The notes under the pieces are model-generated. The model saw only the letters and a list, made by a program, of their open reading frames with translations, was not told the origin of the DNA and searched no databases. Positions 49,978 through 62,000 of a DNA stretch of 64,000 nucleotides are shown piece after piece. The position numbers and the translations under genes are program-made. The stretch comes from Eucalyptus grandis (Eukaryota > Streptophyta > Magnoliopsida > Myrtales > Myrtaceae). Within the stretch, counting starts at the first letter, position 1. Each line of letters begins with the position of its first letter. Where the stretch lies: NCBI RefSeq assembly GCF_016545825.1, contig NC_052621.1:8270199-8334198 (forward strand), written 5' to 3'.

Positions 49978-50592
49978 TTTTTTTTTTTGGTAAAGGTAAA
50001 AGGTATTATAGCTTAGGACAAGAATACAGGACCGGCTCCAAAGCATACACTCTTAGGGCGCTACGCACAGAGAGTGTTAGGGAGCCGAAATAAAAAAGAT
50101 AACAAAGAAGAAAAAGAGACAAGCACAAGCAAGAAGCAAAGACCAACAGGTCACAAGCGAGAAGAAAATGCTAAACAAAACCTCGCCCGCCTAAGGAGAA
50201 GGCCGAGGGCCGACACCCAAGGAGGGAAGGAGAAAAAGATCGCACAGCTTGGTCTTCATCCGGATCTATGCATTCTCCTCATGATCAACGAAGATGGAAG
50301 GGTCGAAGCCCCGCCTCTCTCAAGCCTTCTATTTCTAGGGGTATTCGGGACATCGTAGAAGGTGAGAGCTTTGTCCTTGACCATCTTGATAATGTGATTT
50401 TCATTGCAACAAGAACCACCGCTTCGTCGCGAATATGATAGCATTCATCTTCTTCCAAATTAAGTAGCACATGGCAGCAAAAGAGTAACGAGCTAAGTTG
50501 TGAAAGAAATCATTGCCCTTTAGGAAAGAGGTAGCCCATTGGAGATTCTCCTTCCACGGCCTTGGGCGCCAAGGAAGGTTGCATCGAGAAGC

Positions 50593-51012
50593 CTAAAAAT
50601 AAGCAATGGAAGCCGATATTTGGCAATCAAAAAACAAGTGATCTATAGAGTCAGGAACATCATTGCAGAAGGCACAGGTGGCATAATCAATTCCACCATA
50701 GGAAATGAGAAGTTCCTGGGTAGGCAAACGATTTCTAGCAATCAACCAGAGATTGAATTGGAACCTGGGAGTGATGACGTTGTTCCAAATAAGCGAAGCC
50801 CAGGGCACTACGCTTCTTTTGGTCCTGAAGTGGTTCCAAGCAGATCCTACTGAAAAAGATCCGGACAGATGCCAACACCAAGAAAACCGGTCCGGAGCTT
50901 GGGAGAGCGTTGGGATGAAGAGATCCCAGCTCTCCATAATACTACGAAATGAAAGGCCCATAGGCGAAAGGAGATCAGCCACCACCGCATGCTTGGTAGA
51001 CCCGAGCACCAC
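50593..51012 (-). pseudogene. zf-RVT region of the 2.8-kb LINE
   Basis: The frame contains FQFNLWLIARNRLPTQELL and then CAFCNDVPDSIDHLFFDC, the Cys/His pattern of zf-RVT. An in-frame break separates it from the polymerase frames upstream. Confidence 0.8.
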
Positions 51013-51420
51013 CGAATAACGTGATCCGGCATAATAATATCAAGAAGGCCTTTTGGGTGCTAATGATCAAACCATAACGAAGTGGAGCGTTCATTTCCAA
51101 TCTTCCAAAGGAAGGAAAGCCGAGAGTCACTTCTTAATTGCAAAATTTTCTTCCAAGCCCAAGAGCAAATTTTAGGAGATGAAGCTTTCAGTTGTTCATC
51201 TTTAAAAAGTTGGAATGAATCAACGGCACCAAAGGGATTCTTTATTTGTGAACAGAATCCAAATGTGCTTCATCACGGACGCCTTGTTGCAATCTCTCAA
51301 TCTTCGAATACCAAGTCCCCATTCTTTTTTTGGTAGGCATATATCATCCCACGACACCTTCGACCCCCCTTACCGAGGGCGGATCCTTTCCAAAGAAATT
51401 GCCTTAAAATCTTTTCAATG

Positions 51421-52675
51421 CTATTGAGAACCAAAACCGCAATGTGAAAACACTCGACCGAAGGTTTGGATGGAGTGCAAGACTCCACTGATTAATTGCA
51501 ACCTTCCAGCAAAAGAGAGGAAACGATGAGCCCAAGATTGAGCTTTAGCTGTAATCCGATCAATAAGGGTGATGCAATAAGCTTTCCCAAGCCTGGAGGA
51601 TATGATAGGCACTCCTAGATAGCGTACTGGTAGTTTACCTTCTTGAAACCAAAAGGCTAAGGATATGTAGTTGCGAAGAGACGGAGAACCACCCGAGAGA
51701 AAAGTTTCACTCTTGTTCTTGTTTGGAATCAAGCCACTCCATGAAGAGAACAAGTCCAAGCCTTTCTTCAGCAAGGTAATGGACGCCCAATTAGCCTGAC
51801 TAAAAAGAAAGACATCATCGGCAAAGAAAAGGTGAGAAAGCTTGACCGCTTTGCACCGCCAAAAGTATTTGAATTTCTTGTGGGAGGTGCGAGCACTCAA
51901 AATTCCTAAGAATACCTCCATCACTAGGTTAAAAGATAAGGGGACATCGGGTCGCCTTGTCGCAGCCCCGCCACCAGAAAGAACCCATGAAGTTCTCCAT
52001 TGATTGATAATGAGTATTTCGGCGTCCGAACGCATATCATGATCAACTGGATCGGAAATCAGAAAGTCAAAGGCTACTAGAGTTAGCTCAAGGAAATCCC
52101 AATCAATCGTGTCGTAGGCCTTTTGAAAATCAACTTTCACAAAGACATTTAGGGAGGTACGGGTCAAGGTGAAATCCAGCAAAGACTTCCCGAGCTATCA
52201 ATATATTATCTCTTATCCTCCTACCCTTAATAAAAGCATTTTGGGAAGGATCAACCACTTCGTTCAAGATAGTAGCAAGGCGATTAGCCAAGATCTTAGT
52301 AATGACTTTGTATATAGTATTACAACAAGCAATGAGTCTGAAGTCAGAGACCGTACAGGCATTAGGCACTTTAGGTATCAAGGCGAGGATTGTATTGTTT
52401 ACCTCTCTTAAGAGACGACCCGAAGTGAAGAATTCCTGGACCGCCTCTATGACAGAAGGGCCAACAATCTCCCAATTATTCTTAAAGAATTCCGCCGTGA
52501 AGCCATCGGGGCCTGGAGCTTTGCCTCTAGGGAGAGAGAAAACAATATCCCGAATTTCCGAATCAAGAACCGGGCTAGAGAGGGAACTAACCTGGTTCGT
52601 AGATAAGGGTCTTCGAACGAACTCTTTAACCTCTTGTAACGAAGGCTTGGATAGTGACGAATGAGGAGCAAGCAA
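51421..52675 (-). pseudogene. Reverse transcriptase of the 2.8-kb LINE (frameshifted)
   Basis: Two overlapping frames make up the domain. 52675-52130 carries LPRGKAPGPDGFTAEFFK and NAFIKGRRIRDNIL; after a shift near 52180, 52182-51421 continues with VKVDFQKAYDTIDWDFL and the catalytic FADDVFLF. In the middle, the GLRQGDP region appears degraded ([17 protein letters not shown]). A further overlapping frame at 52860-52447 holds the segment before the domain. It is not functional as it stands. Confidence 0.85.
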
Positions 52676-52816
52676 GTCCTCAAAGTAAGAGACAAAAACT
52701 GCGGGACCGTATTCGTGTCCGTGATCAACTCGCCCGATATATTTTTAATCAAGAGGATTCTATTTCGAGTTGCCTTTTTTGACGGAAAGGTGAAAGAATT
52801 TGGTATTCCGATCACC

Positions 52817-52834
52817 TTCCTCCAATTGATTGTT
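52817..52834. repeat. Right 18-bp target duplication of the 2.8-kb LINE
   Basis: Identical to 49960-49977. Confidence 0.9.
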
Positions 52835-53045
52835 GGACCTCGACAACTGGCCAAAAGCAACGGCCGGTGAGATCGAGGTCAACCTTGCTGAATCAGGCGA
52901 GGGTGAGCCTTGCCCATGGCTAATGGGAGGTAGCCCTCATGGCCTTTTGGGAGGTCAACCTCAACCTCGCCGGCCATCGTCGGTTGGATGAAGGAGAGGG
53001 AGAAAGAAAAAGAAAATAAAAAAATTAAAATATTATTAAAAATTA
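52835..53045. mobile_element. GC-rich Tourist-like remnant, right half
   Basis: Words such as GAGGTCAACCTTGC, GGCGAGGG and CCTCGCCGGCC match the cores of the Tourist copies at 13409 and 24490. The left half (TTTCTTTCTCCTCCTC before the left duplication) lies on the other side of the LINE. Terminal repeats could not be located, so family membership is provisional. Confidence 0.45.
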
Positions 53046-53049
53046 TTCA

Positions 53050-54860
53050 CATTATTTTTATTCAAAAAGCGGAGATTTTACGCGTTCAAACGCATGCAAA
53101 GATATGTTTACATACATATGCCCGGCACCTAGCTTTAAGTAAACGCATTGCTCTTTTTATTTCTTGGCACCTATGAATTTATATTCTCAGAATGTAGAAT
53201 TGGTGGAAAATGGTGCAAATTAGAAATTTTATAAATAGCTAAGCATTTTGCATCAGTAATGTTACTACGCTTGATTCTGTACTAATTCAAATAAAAGTAT
53301 AAATATATAATATGTATGTATATCTCTACAACATGTATATCCCCATGACTTTCCTTCAATTTCTTTATTTTTCAACTCTCTTTTCCAAATTACAGAAAAT
53401 AAAAATTGTACTCTTGAACATTGTATTATTGTAAGAATCTCTGTATCCATGTTTACAAGGCCCCATTTTTAGCCTCCAGCTGTAGATTATGTTAGATTCA
53501 AGGATGAAGTATCACTTTAGTCCCCAAGTTTAAGCATTTATGCGATTCGGTCATCTCACTTTAACGTCAATTCTCTTTATTTGTGCAATCAAGCAATTCG
53601 TTTGTCCTGTCGCAACTAAAATTATCAAGTTAGAGTTTTCTTCTTCTTTTACCCCCTTTGTTTTTCACTGATTTAACAGTCATTTGGCATTGCATTAGCA
53701 TTGTGTGCCAATTCCGCTACACCGACAATGGCACGAGATCGATTAATTCAACGAGTAACGAGAGCGGTTGATCGAAGGTTTAATCGCATGGAACGGAATT
53801 CAGATGGCCAGATTGCACGGACCAAAAATGTCAGGGGACCCAATCGAGCAAATAGCAAAGGACGATCAAGTGCGCGGCAGCCTGTGCCTAATATTCTGTC
53901 GAACCCGTCGTTTTCGACTGAATCGGGCGGAGCGCCGGGTGTCGGGCGAGCATGGAAAAAACCTTGAAAAGCAGCTTTGCACTTGGATCGCAAGTATCTA
54001 GAACACGGCGATTGGGATAGGAAAAAGCTAAAAAGGGTCGATGATTGGAGACACGTTATTGCCCCCAACACATGCTGTTGCCTTCATCAAGAATCAAATG
54101 CAGTTGTCCCACAAATGGATTCGAATCGATACTTCCCTCGGATGTTTCTGCCTCAGCATCGAATCATGTGTTTTGGAACACGGGATATGGAATATTACGA
54201 GGATGATTTCTTTTTTCCTTTTAATTTTGGGCGTTCGGATAAAATGACTGAAGTCTTAAAATTAAAAAGAAAAATGACTAACTTATATAAGTAAGGGATA
54301 ATAATACAGATGATCTATACACCATTATTAAACTTTTAATTTGTGCAATTCAGAAAAGAGAGTAATTATGTACCGGATTTTCAATTGGGGCGAAACATTT
54401 TTTCCAGGTCAAGGATGGAAAGAGGCGATCATCGCCATGACATTTCTAAATATCATCGGGTCCTAAAATAGATATAACCATGTATCAATTTTACCCACTT
54501 GGGGAACCCAAAAGATGAAAACAAATCCAAGGAAGGGAGAGAGAGAGAGAGAGCATGAAAAATTTACAGCAACCACACCTGCTGATCTCCGGACAGCATC
54601 ATCATACACATCAGCAGCGACCTCTCGAGCCCATCTACTCCTCCTCCTGCTCGTGCTGTCCACGCTCCTCCAATGGCGGATTGGCGAATTTCTCCCCGCT
54701 GCCCCTTCCTTATTTCCTTCCTCCTTGCGAAGCGATATACGGGCAGGGCCGTCTTTGTCTCCCGCCGATGGCAAAACCGTCACTACACGACGACGACCGG
54801 GGACAATCTCGGAACAACGCCAGGTCGGATGCCCCCCTCCTCCGTCCTAATCAGTAGAGA
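53050..54860. other. Intergenic, distal promoter side of the A20/AN1 gene
   Basis: AT-rich to about 53500, then mixed composition. Several 60-110-codon frames on both strands (53701-54290, 54463-54857) overlap one another and show no domain. The final part, with GA and CT tracts, approaches the probable leader exon. Confidence 0.4.
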
Positions 54861-54869
54861 GAGAAAGTG

Positions 54870-57457
54870 CCTCGTTTTTATATTGCGGGGGGGAGAGAGA
54901 GAGAAGGGGAAGAAAGGGGGAAAGAAAGATCTCTCCTTTCTCTCTCTCCCCACCACCACCCCCACAGGACAGCCCCCCATTTTCTCTCTCCTCTCTCCAT
55001 TCGGCTCCTCGCTTTCCTCCTCTCGCCCTCGGCCGGTCCCGAATTGAACAGGGGGTAGGGTTCGATCGTCCTGAATTTCTCGGTTTCTCCCCTCCCCCAT
55101 CTTCCCGTTTCCGTTTCGCGTTCTGGGTCGTCTCGATTTTCTCGGGTCGCGTCGTGGGTTGGATCGTTCTTCGTCGCTCGCGGATGATTTGTTTTTCTCT
55201 TCTGTTTTCTGCTGTTGGTGGTGGCGGTGCGCGCGTCCCTTCGTGGTCGTCGTCGTCGTCTTTGAATGAGCAGACGGGCCCGTCCGTGATGCGATCGCGA
55301 TCCTGAGCTCCGAGATCGGCGTCGGCAGGACTCGTTTCTGGGAGGGCTCCCTGTTCATTTTCCCGGACGAACAGGTCCCCGTTCTTTTTCCAATTGTTAT
55401 CGTTTTTTTATTTTTTTATTTTGAGTTCGGGGGCGATTCTTCACGTATTATGCCTTTTCACGTGCAAAGGTCGTTCCTTTACACGGAGGAAAGAGAGGAT
55501 TTTGTGATTTTGCAGGAGGTCTTTAGTGAGATCATCGAATCGTGTCGGGTGTTTTAATTTTCATTTGCTCTTTAGATGAGTATTGAGGAAAGAGCATTGC
55601 AAAGTTTGAAACTTTAGCGCACGTAGATACAGGCCGATAGAATTTGATTAATGGGTTTAGCGAACGAGGGCTGGGCGAAGATTATGGAGCTGATGAGCGT
55701 GACTTTGTTGATCGGTCGGAACTGGTTATTACATGTGTTTGTCTGTGGTGGAATTGTAGTTAGGTCGAGCTAGTATTCGCCTAGAAAATGATCGGGAGGT
55801 CTTCGTGTGGATGTGCATCGTGAAAAGATTGCAGATGATTATTGAAAGATGTCTTTTTCAGTTCAGCAGATGGTACCGAATTCTATCTCCTTTGGTGTAT
55901 TAACACGTCTATTGAATGATTTTCTCCGTGTTAGTTTTCTAATTGTTTCGGTGAGCGGCTAATTTGTTGGGAGAGATTTGGGGTTTAGAATTTGTTTGTT
56001 CATGTACGATAAGGCCGTGTTCTGAGCTGTTAACTGAATTGAATCTCCTCCTTGTCTGTTTTTTCGTGTTCTTAAAAGTCACTGGCGTTCTTGCTCTGAT
56101 CTTTACCTCATCTTAGAGGGGTTTTACTTTCTTGTTTGTCTTTGAGCTTTACCTTGTCTGTTTTTTCATGTTCTTAAAAGTCATTGGTGTTCTTGCTCTG
56201 ATCCTTACCTCATCCTAGAGTGGTTTTACTTTCTTGTTTGTCTTTGAGTTTCACCTTGTATGTATTTTCTTGTTCTTAAAAGGCATTTGTGTTCTTGCTC
56301 TGATCTTTACCTCATCTTAGAGCGGTTTTGCTTTCTTGTTTGCCTTTGATCTTTTCTTGTTTGGATACTTGTCTTTGGTTTTCTCTTCTTGTACATTCCT
56401 GATGAACCAGGACACAAGTTTCTTTTGATCAATAGTGTTTGTTAGCCAAGGTACATGTTATTATTATGCCATGTAGTTTCTTTTGATGAATGACCTTAAA
56501 TGGTATCTTGTGACATTTGGTTGATATATAGATACCACAAGCTTCTACATATGATTCTCGATGTCTATATGCAAAATGGTATTTGGTGTTCAAATTGTAC
56601 GTTTGACATTTAAATCTTTAAAGCAATTTAAACTAGAAATTTTTTTGAGGGTGAAACACTATCACGTTCATGGAGACACAAGCATTTCCACCTGAATTGC
56701 ACGCGTGTGTGCTTATAAAAGTAAATATATGTGTGTGCACACTTGTGCGCACTCATGATTCTGTGCTCTGCTTTCCCTCGGTAGAGATTCCCTGTATCTT
56801 TTTGCCCAGTCGGTCACTTCTGAGCAGTGTTTATCTTAAAAACAGATGTTTTACTAGGATTGAAATGTGCGGACAAAGAAAACCAATATTCTATGTTTCT
56901 CCATTATCCTTTTTTTGTTAATTTTTTTTCCCTTCCGACTGGATTTCTTTTTATCCATTCCTGGCACTTGTTAGGAATTTGGTAACGACGTATGTGATGC
57001 TAATCATTGATCATAAAAGCATTTTATGAAAGGCATTTATGGCGTTATGCAAATAGAGTATTTTGTTTTAAGATAGTCCCGAATCAAGAATTACAGCAAT
57101 TGCTTGAGGCTTCCAATGGTTCACGTATTGTTGCATTTACGGCTTAAACAAATTCTGAGAGTCTCTGCAGACACTTCTTTGAAAATAAAACGTATGGTTG
57201 TGTTTTGGCTGGTCATTTGACAACTGGATTGAACGTGTGACATTGTGGGTTGTGTATGACAAGGTTTTTGTCTGGTGTCTTGTTTATGGGTTGAGATCGA
57301 ATGGGGTCAGAAGTTTGTTAATATGTTTTGTGAATGGTTGGTTCATACTTACTGCTCGATGTCGATTACATATCATGGGTCTCACCATGCATACTCCTGC
57401 CTGTTTGGTGCATATGCTGCCAGTTGGCCATATCAAACTTATGTAAGTTTACTGCAG
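54870..57457 (+). promoter_or_regulatory. Probable leader exon and long 5' UTR intron of the A20/AN1 gene
   Basis: A CT-rich, GC-rich block (about 54940-55370) looks like a plant leader exon. A plausible donor is GAACAG/GTCCCC at 55373/55374. The acceptor ACTGCAG at 57451-57457 lies 13 bases before the start codon and is clear. The ~2.1-kb T-rich interval between them has intron composition. Leader introns often support high expression in plants (general knowledge); no transcript evidence is available here. Confidence 0.5.
56051..56357. repeat. Three-copy 102-bp tandem repeat within the leader intron
   Basis: Copies begin at about 56051, 56153 and 56255, each containing GTTCTTGCTCTGAT, CTTACCTCAT and CTTTCTTGTTTG in the same order with a few substitutions. 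Regular spacing of 102 bases indicates local duplication. Confidence 0.9.
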
Positions 57458-57470
57458 GAGGATTGAGAAA

Positions 57471-57986
57471 ATGGAACACGACGAGACAGGATGCCAAGCT
57501 CCCCCTGAGGGTCCAATTCTATGCATTAACAACTGCGGCTTCTTTGGAAGTCCAGCTACCATGAACATGTGTTCCAAATGTCACAAGGACATGCTGCTGA
57601 AACAAGAGCAGGCCAAGCTCGCTGCATCTTCCATTGCAGCTGCTGAGAATGGATCATCAAGCACTACTGCAAGTGAACCTGTTTTTGCTGCCTCAGTGGA
57701 CACACAGCTCAATACAGTGGAGCCCAAGACCATCCCTAAACAGCCAGCCTGTGATTCAGTGACGGTTGCAACTGTTGAGAAGCCGAAGGAGGGCCCAACC
57801 CGTTGCAGCTCTTGCAACAAGCGGGTTGGTTTGACAGGCTTTAGTTGCCGGTGTGGTAATATCTTCTGTGGCACCCACCGCTACTCTGACAAGCATGACT
57901 GCCCGTTTGATTATCGCAGTGCTGGCCGAAATGCAATTGCAAAGGCCAACCCTGTTATTAAGGCTGAGAAGCTCGATAAAATATAA
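57471..57986 (+). CDS. A20/AN1 zinc-finger stress-associated protein (SAP)
   Basis: A single coding exon of 171 residues. The N-terminal A20 finger has C18, C22, C34 and C37 (LCINNC..MCSKC). A Ser/Ala-rich linker (about 50-105) is followed by the AN1 finger with C112, C115, C126, C128, C133, H136, H142 and C144, and the usual tail ending AEKLDKI. All metal ligands are present and the length is typical. The start [15 protein letters not shown] is the canonical SAP N-terminus and follows an intron acceptor by 13 bases. SAPs bind ubiquitin or act as E3-like factors and alter abiotic-stress tolerance in plants; the exact role of this member is unknown. It most resembles what I recall as Arabidopsis SAP2, but the family is large and no symbol is assigned. 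Confidence 0.95.
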   Translation: MEHDETGCQAPPEGPILCINNCGFFGSPATMNMCSKCHKDMLLKQEQAKLAASSIAAAENGSSSTTASEPVFAASVDTQLNTVEPKTIPKQPACDSVTVATVEKPKEGPTRCSSCNKRVGLTGFSCRCGNIFCGTHRYSDKHDCPFDYRSAGRNAIAKANPVIKAEKLDKI

Positions 57987-58860
57987 GACATGCGTAGGGA
58001 ACAAGAAGATCCAATGTGCTGAAAATTGATGCTTTATTGCGATAAGTGATGTTCTCAGATCAGCTGCATTATGTATCAGGTGTCTGCTTGGTTTGTTATA
58101 TTTGCAGAGGGATGATGATGGTGGTGGTGTTAGGACATCTCTGCAGTAATGAAGAACTCTACAATCCCAATCTTCTCTTGAGATGGCTCGAATGTGCCTT
58201 TAGCTCTCTGAGAATGTGGTGGTTTGATGGACAATGACATGGTTGGCTCTGTAATCTGTCTCTGCTTTTAAGACGTTCCGTTTTCTCTCTTGTACTGCAC
58301 GGTCGAAATGGTAATGTGCAATCTCTCGTTCCCAAGGGAAGTCATCCTTTGAATATTGGTATGATTAGCTTTGTATATTGTGATTATGCTTTCTAAAGGT
58401 GTTTTTCGTTGTGTGCAAGGCATCTTTGGTGTCTTGCAGTCTTCGTTGCCTCTTGAGTTGCATCACTGGTTGAATCGCTTGAATTGGCTTTCGGTGAGCT
58501 CCTACATAGTCGGAGCAGATCGGAATTATCGATGTGACGGGTCAAGGTTGGGGTGATGGTGGTTGTGCGGGTGTGTTATGGTCATTGAGGGGAGAGAGAC
58601 TGAAGCTTGCGATGAGAATGATTGTGGTGGATACTGAGCGAGAGGCGAGGAGGAGAAAAAGGACCGGTCAGGATGTTTTTCAAGTACTAATGTTATGTTG
58701 TAGTTCATGGTCGGACCGGTCCGGTACTATTTCCCTCTGTTGTAGGTGCATACTCTCGAGACTTTTTTCTATTCAATTTCAATATTATGTTATAAGCAGT
58801 ATTACTAGTTCAGCATCGATGAGTAATCCCCTTGAAGGAGCACCCATCTTCTATCGCTCG
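57987..58860. other. 3' UTR of the A20/AN1 gene and intergenic DNA
   Basis: Typical TG-rich plant 3' UTR sequence for some hundred bases after the stop codon. No further gene; frames at 58534-58881 have no domain. Confidence 0.4.
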
Positions 58861-58869
58861 TGTCTCCAT

Positions 58870-59600
58870 CAAATACCATAACACGGACGATGTCCAAATC
58901 TCCATAGCCACCTTATCAGCAAACCTACTTTTTTCTATGAGCACCAGTAGTCTCTCTGTCTCTCTCGTCTCTCTGGAGTGCATCTCTGTGTCTCCTCCAT
59001 TGCCATGGATGGTGAGCACTGACAACAGCATGCCATCTTAAATATCAACTCGTCGATCACCTACTTTCATCAACAACGCAAAAAGAAGAGTCGATCAAAG
59101 ACTCTCCTATCTCTCAAGTGCACCCGTAGCTCTTCTACTCCATTGCCACAAATGATGATCACTGACGACATACCATTTCGATGGCCACCTTCTCTATTCA
59201 ACTCACAACAATACTTGGTCGAACAGCAGCTCCTCCATCCCCTCGCACTTCCGTTACCATGGACGATGAGCACCTAGTTTATCATCTCGAAAGACAGTGC
59301 GCGAGTCACCTGCCCCCCCCTCTCTCTCTCACTCAAAGTGGAGACCAGTGTCTCCACCATTATCGTGAAAGCTGACACAATTTACCATCTCGATGCCCAA
59401 CCCGTCAATCACCTGCTTTCTTTGGCAATGCAACAACAAAGATCATCGACAACTCTCTCTCTCTCTCTCTCCGTTAAACGCTTGTGTCTCCCACCCCACT
59501 ATCACGGGTGGCGAGCTTGGATGATAGTTATTAGCTAACCATCTCATCGGCTTACCCGTCAATCACTTCTTCTCTTCAACAACGCACTGCAAAGGTCGAT
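58870..59600. repeat. Degenerate minisatellite-like repeats, units about 100-145 bp
   Basis: The phrase 'CCATTGCCATGGATGGTGAGCAC...CATCT' recurs in altered form near 58996, 59142, 59252, 59353 and 59495, alternating with 'GTCAATCACCTGCTTTC' and CT tracts. The short frames across it are by-products of the repeat. Confidence 0.5.
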
Positions 59601-60420
59601 TAAAAAGCATAGGGAGGAACAACCAACATAGCCTCCCTCTAGGGTTTGCATAAGGGCCCCATATCCACTACAAATGTTGGCGTTTGAATCATAACTACTT
59701 AGTCCATCTGTAGTTGTACAATCCTATCACCATTGCCCTGTCGACGTGCTACAAGCTAAATGGTATCTTCCCATGATATAATAAACGCCTGAGGCAATAG
59801 CTGGCCAGAGGTTCACTCATCCCATCGCTTGAACTTGGTACCTTCATGAAAGACAACACACTCTATTTACAACTAGGCTAATGCGGTTGACAGTATTGTA
59901 AACAAAGCATACCAGTACTTGAGAGGTGATGTCAAGGCATACCAGTAATTGAAGCACAGAGAGCTCAGTCGGACTGCATGCACAGCACATTTTTTCGCTC
60001 TTTGTATCATTGTATTAATGAAGCAAATCCAATAGCAACCTCATCCTCATAATTCTAACTGAAGAAATCCATGAAAAGCGCAAAGATACATTTGAACAAG
60101 TCAGTGGATGAGTAACTTTTGGTACAAAAACAGAGGCGGATGAACCATCTTATAAACCATAAGGATCATCAACAGAAGCATTTTAGGGCAACAGAAACTG
60201 GCAAGGCACTTCAACAGCACATGAAACACAAAATACAACATAATTAGATGTTCTCATGCTACAACAGCAAATATTTGCAAAAGGATTAACCTTTCAGATT
60301 AAACCGTTCTGAAGCCGAAACCCTAAAGTTCCCTGTTATTTCCTAATGTCTACACTAAACTGGCCCATATGCCGCTGACCGCTACCAGTTCCAGTAGAAA
60401 CCATTTCACCTTCAGGAAAG
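59601..60420. other. Intergenic and 3' UTR of the PRELI-domain gene
   Basis: No gene recognised. The part next to 60420 is presumably the 3' UTR of the minus-strand gene. The convergent A20/AN1 gene ends 2.4 kb away. Confidence 0.4.
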
Positions 60421-60978
60421 TTAAAAAGTTATTCCTCTAGATTCAGACTCAAGGTATTTGCAGATCCTCTCCATGACTTCTCTACCTTTGACACTGTTCT
60501 GCAAGAAGCGTTCGGCACAACGTTGCTCCACCTTCTCGGCCATTGATGCGAGCGCTGATAGTGGCTTGATCCTAATGCTGGTCTCCTGCTTGCACACAGT
60601 CCACCCACTGGGATTATCTGGGTGGGGGTTGTACCGAATCCTTTCCTCCACCTCTATGTACTTCTGCAGACTAATGTTGCGAGTGGTCAGTTGCATCGAC
60701 CGGGATTGACCATCAACGACTGTTGATTCAACACAATGGCATATGTCCTGACCCACGATCTTCCGGACAAACCAGGGCCCGGGAGCATGGATCGTGATGG
60801 CACGAGTCGTGTAGAGCTTCCCTGATTCGGCGTCTAGCTTGTGGTTCAAGGTGTCAACATCAAGAATGTGAGACAAAGTACGCTTGTTCTCAGGGTCGGC
60901 AAACTTGCGCCAAGATGCAGATGTCACAATCTCCCAAGGGTGCTTGTACACATGCTCTTGTGCGTAGGCTTTCACCAT
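60421..60978 (-). CDS. PRELI/MSF1-domain protein
   Basis: A single coding exon of 185 residues that matches, end to end, plant MSF1-like proteins (Arabidopsis At5g13070 type). The PRELI/MSF1 domain fills almost the whole chain, from the start MVKAYAQEHVYKHPWE, through SHILDVDTLN and IHAPGPWFVRKIVGQDICHCVEST, to the C-terminal helix KVEQRCAERFLQNSVKGREVM. In yeast and animals, PRELI/Ups proteins shuttle phospholipids across the mitochondrial intermembrane space; a mitochondrial lipid role here is inference. The start is the family's usual one, and the sequence just upstream looks like an intron end. No lesion or missing segment was seen. Confidence 0.92.
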   Translation of the reverse strand: MVKAYAQEHVYKHPWEIVTSASWRKFADPENKRTLSHILDVDTLNHKLDAESGKLYTTRAITIHAPGPWFVRKIVGQDICHCVESTVVDGQSRSMQLTTRNISLQKYIEVEERIRYNPHPDNPSGWTVCKQETSIRIKPLSALASMAEKVEQRCAERFLQNSVKGREVMERICKYLESESRGITF

Positions 60979-62000
60979 CTCTTCTTTTGTAGCTCTTCAT
61001 GTAACAAATAAATGATAAAATAACTTAGTCAATTAAAAGGATTAGTTCTGACCAAAGAAAATTAAAATGGAAAGCAAAACCTCCTGCTTTCACCAGACTC
61101 TCAAGATTGCGATAATAAAGACATATGACATCGATCCATCTTTAGATCTAATCCGTAAGAATGGTATCAAATCAAATTCATGGCCTAACAGATAAAAGCA
61201 AGCCCACGAAAAGTGAAGCAATGCAATTCTCACATACGCACACAAGAATCGGCGCATCATCTCCACAGAAATCTCCATTATCTCAAACTGCATTAGAGGA
61301 TTCCTGCCTGCTTTGCAGGATACAGATTGCACCCATCAAAACCTCAATGCTTGTTCATATCAATGCAATGCAAGCATCCAGGATTCCCCAAAAACTGAAA
61401 ACATTGGGCTCTTCCAAGCAAAACTAATGACCCCAAATTTTCTCAAGATTTTTCGTGAGACCAGCCCATGCCAAGCAAATCGCTATAAACCCTTCAATTT
61501 CAGCATCTTAGTATGACAAAAGCACCGAATTTCCAACGGCAAAAGAACAACGTTAGAGTCACCGAAAAAGCAAGTCAAAACATCTTCACACACAATCGGT
61601 TTGGAAAAACCCACAATAGCCAAGATTGCATCATTCCAATCATAGAACCCAAAATTGGCGACAAGAAGACAGGGAGACGATAAACTAATTCAACCCTCTC
61701 GATATCCGAAACGCAGCCAAAACCGACCCTCCTAAGCTAACGACTCCCACCTCAAATCAAGACGAATCTCATCCAAGAACGGGAGTCAAGACCACCTTCC
61801 TCCCTCCCAAATTCCCCATCTTGACCCACGAAACCGATTCGCCGACCCCAAGAAAAGCCGACCCACGAGCTAAGAACTCGAGGAAAGAAGACTGATGAAT
61901 CGAGACACGCACCTGTGGAGGCGAGAGAGAAGCAACCGAGCAAGGAATCAAGAATCGAGGAAGGAGAAGAAGGAAGGGAAGGAGAGAGAGAGAGAATGTT
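60979..62000 (-). promoter_or_regulatory. Probable leader intron and leader exon of the PRELI-domain gene
   Basis: On the minus strand, CCACAG/GTGCGTGT at 61914/61913 is a strong donor preceded by CT-rich sequence (61915-62000) suited to a 5' leader. The acceptor probably lies within the ~25 bases before the start at 60978 but is not a clear match, so the exact junction is open. Confidence 0.4.

Larger units (their letters stand above)
49978..52816 (-). mobile_element. 5'-truncated LINE with perfect 18-bp target duplication
   Basis: A 2.8-kb minus-strand non-LTR copy. Its tail (T-run from 49978 to about 49988) abuts the left duplication, and its truncated 5' end abuts the right one. Content runs from just before the reverse transcriptase to the zf-RVT region; endonuclease and upstream parts are missing, as is usual when target-primed reverse transcription stops early. 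The perfect duplication and a polymerase with few breaks mark it as the youngest LINE here. The target was a GC-rich Tourist-like remnant whose two halves lie at about 49880-49959 and 52835-53045. Confidence 0.92.

Noticed and set aside
53701..54294. Overlapping plus- and minus-strand frames of about 90-105 codons
   Set aside because: Competing frames on both strands, no domain and no splice partner.
54463..55358. Frames of 100-190 codons over the A20/AN1 leader region
   Set aside because: Low-complexity Ser/Pro/Arg text from CT and GA tracts; they overlap the probable leader exon.
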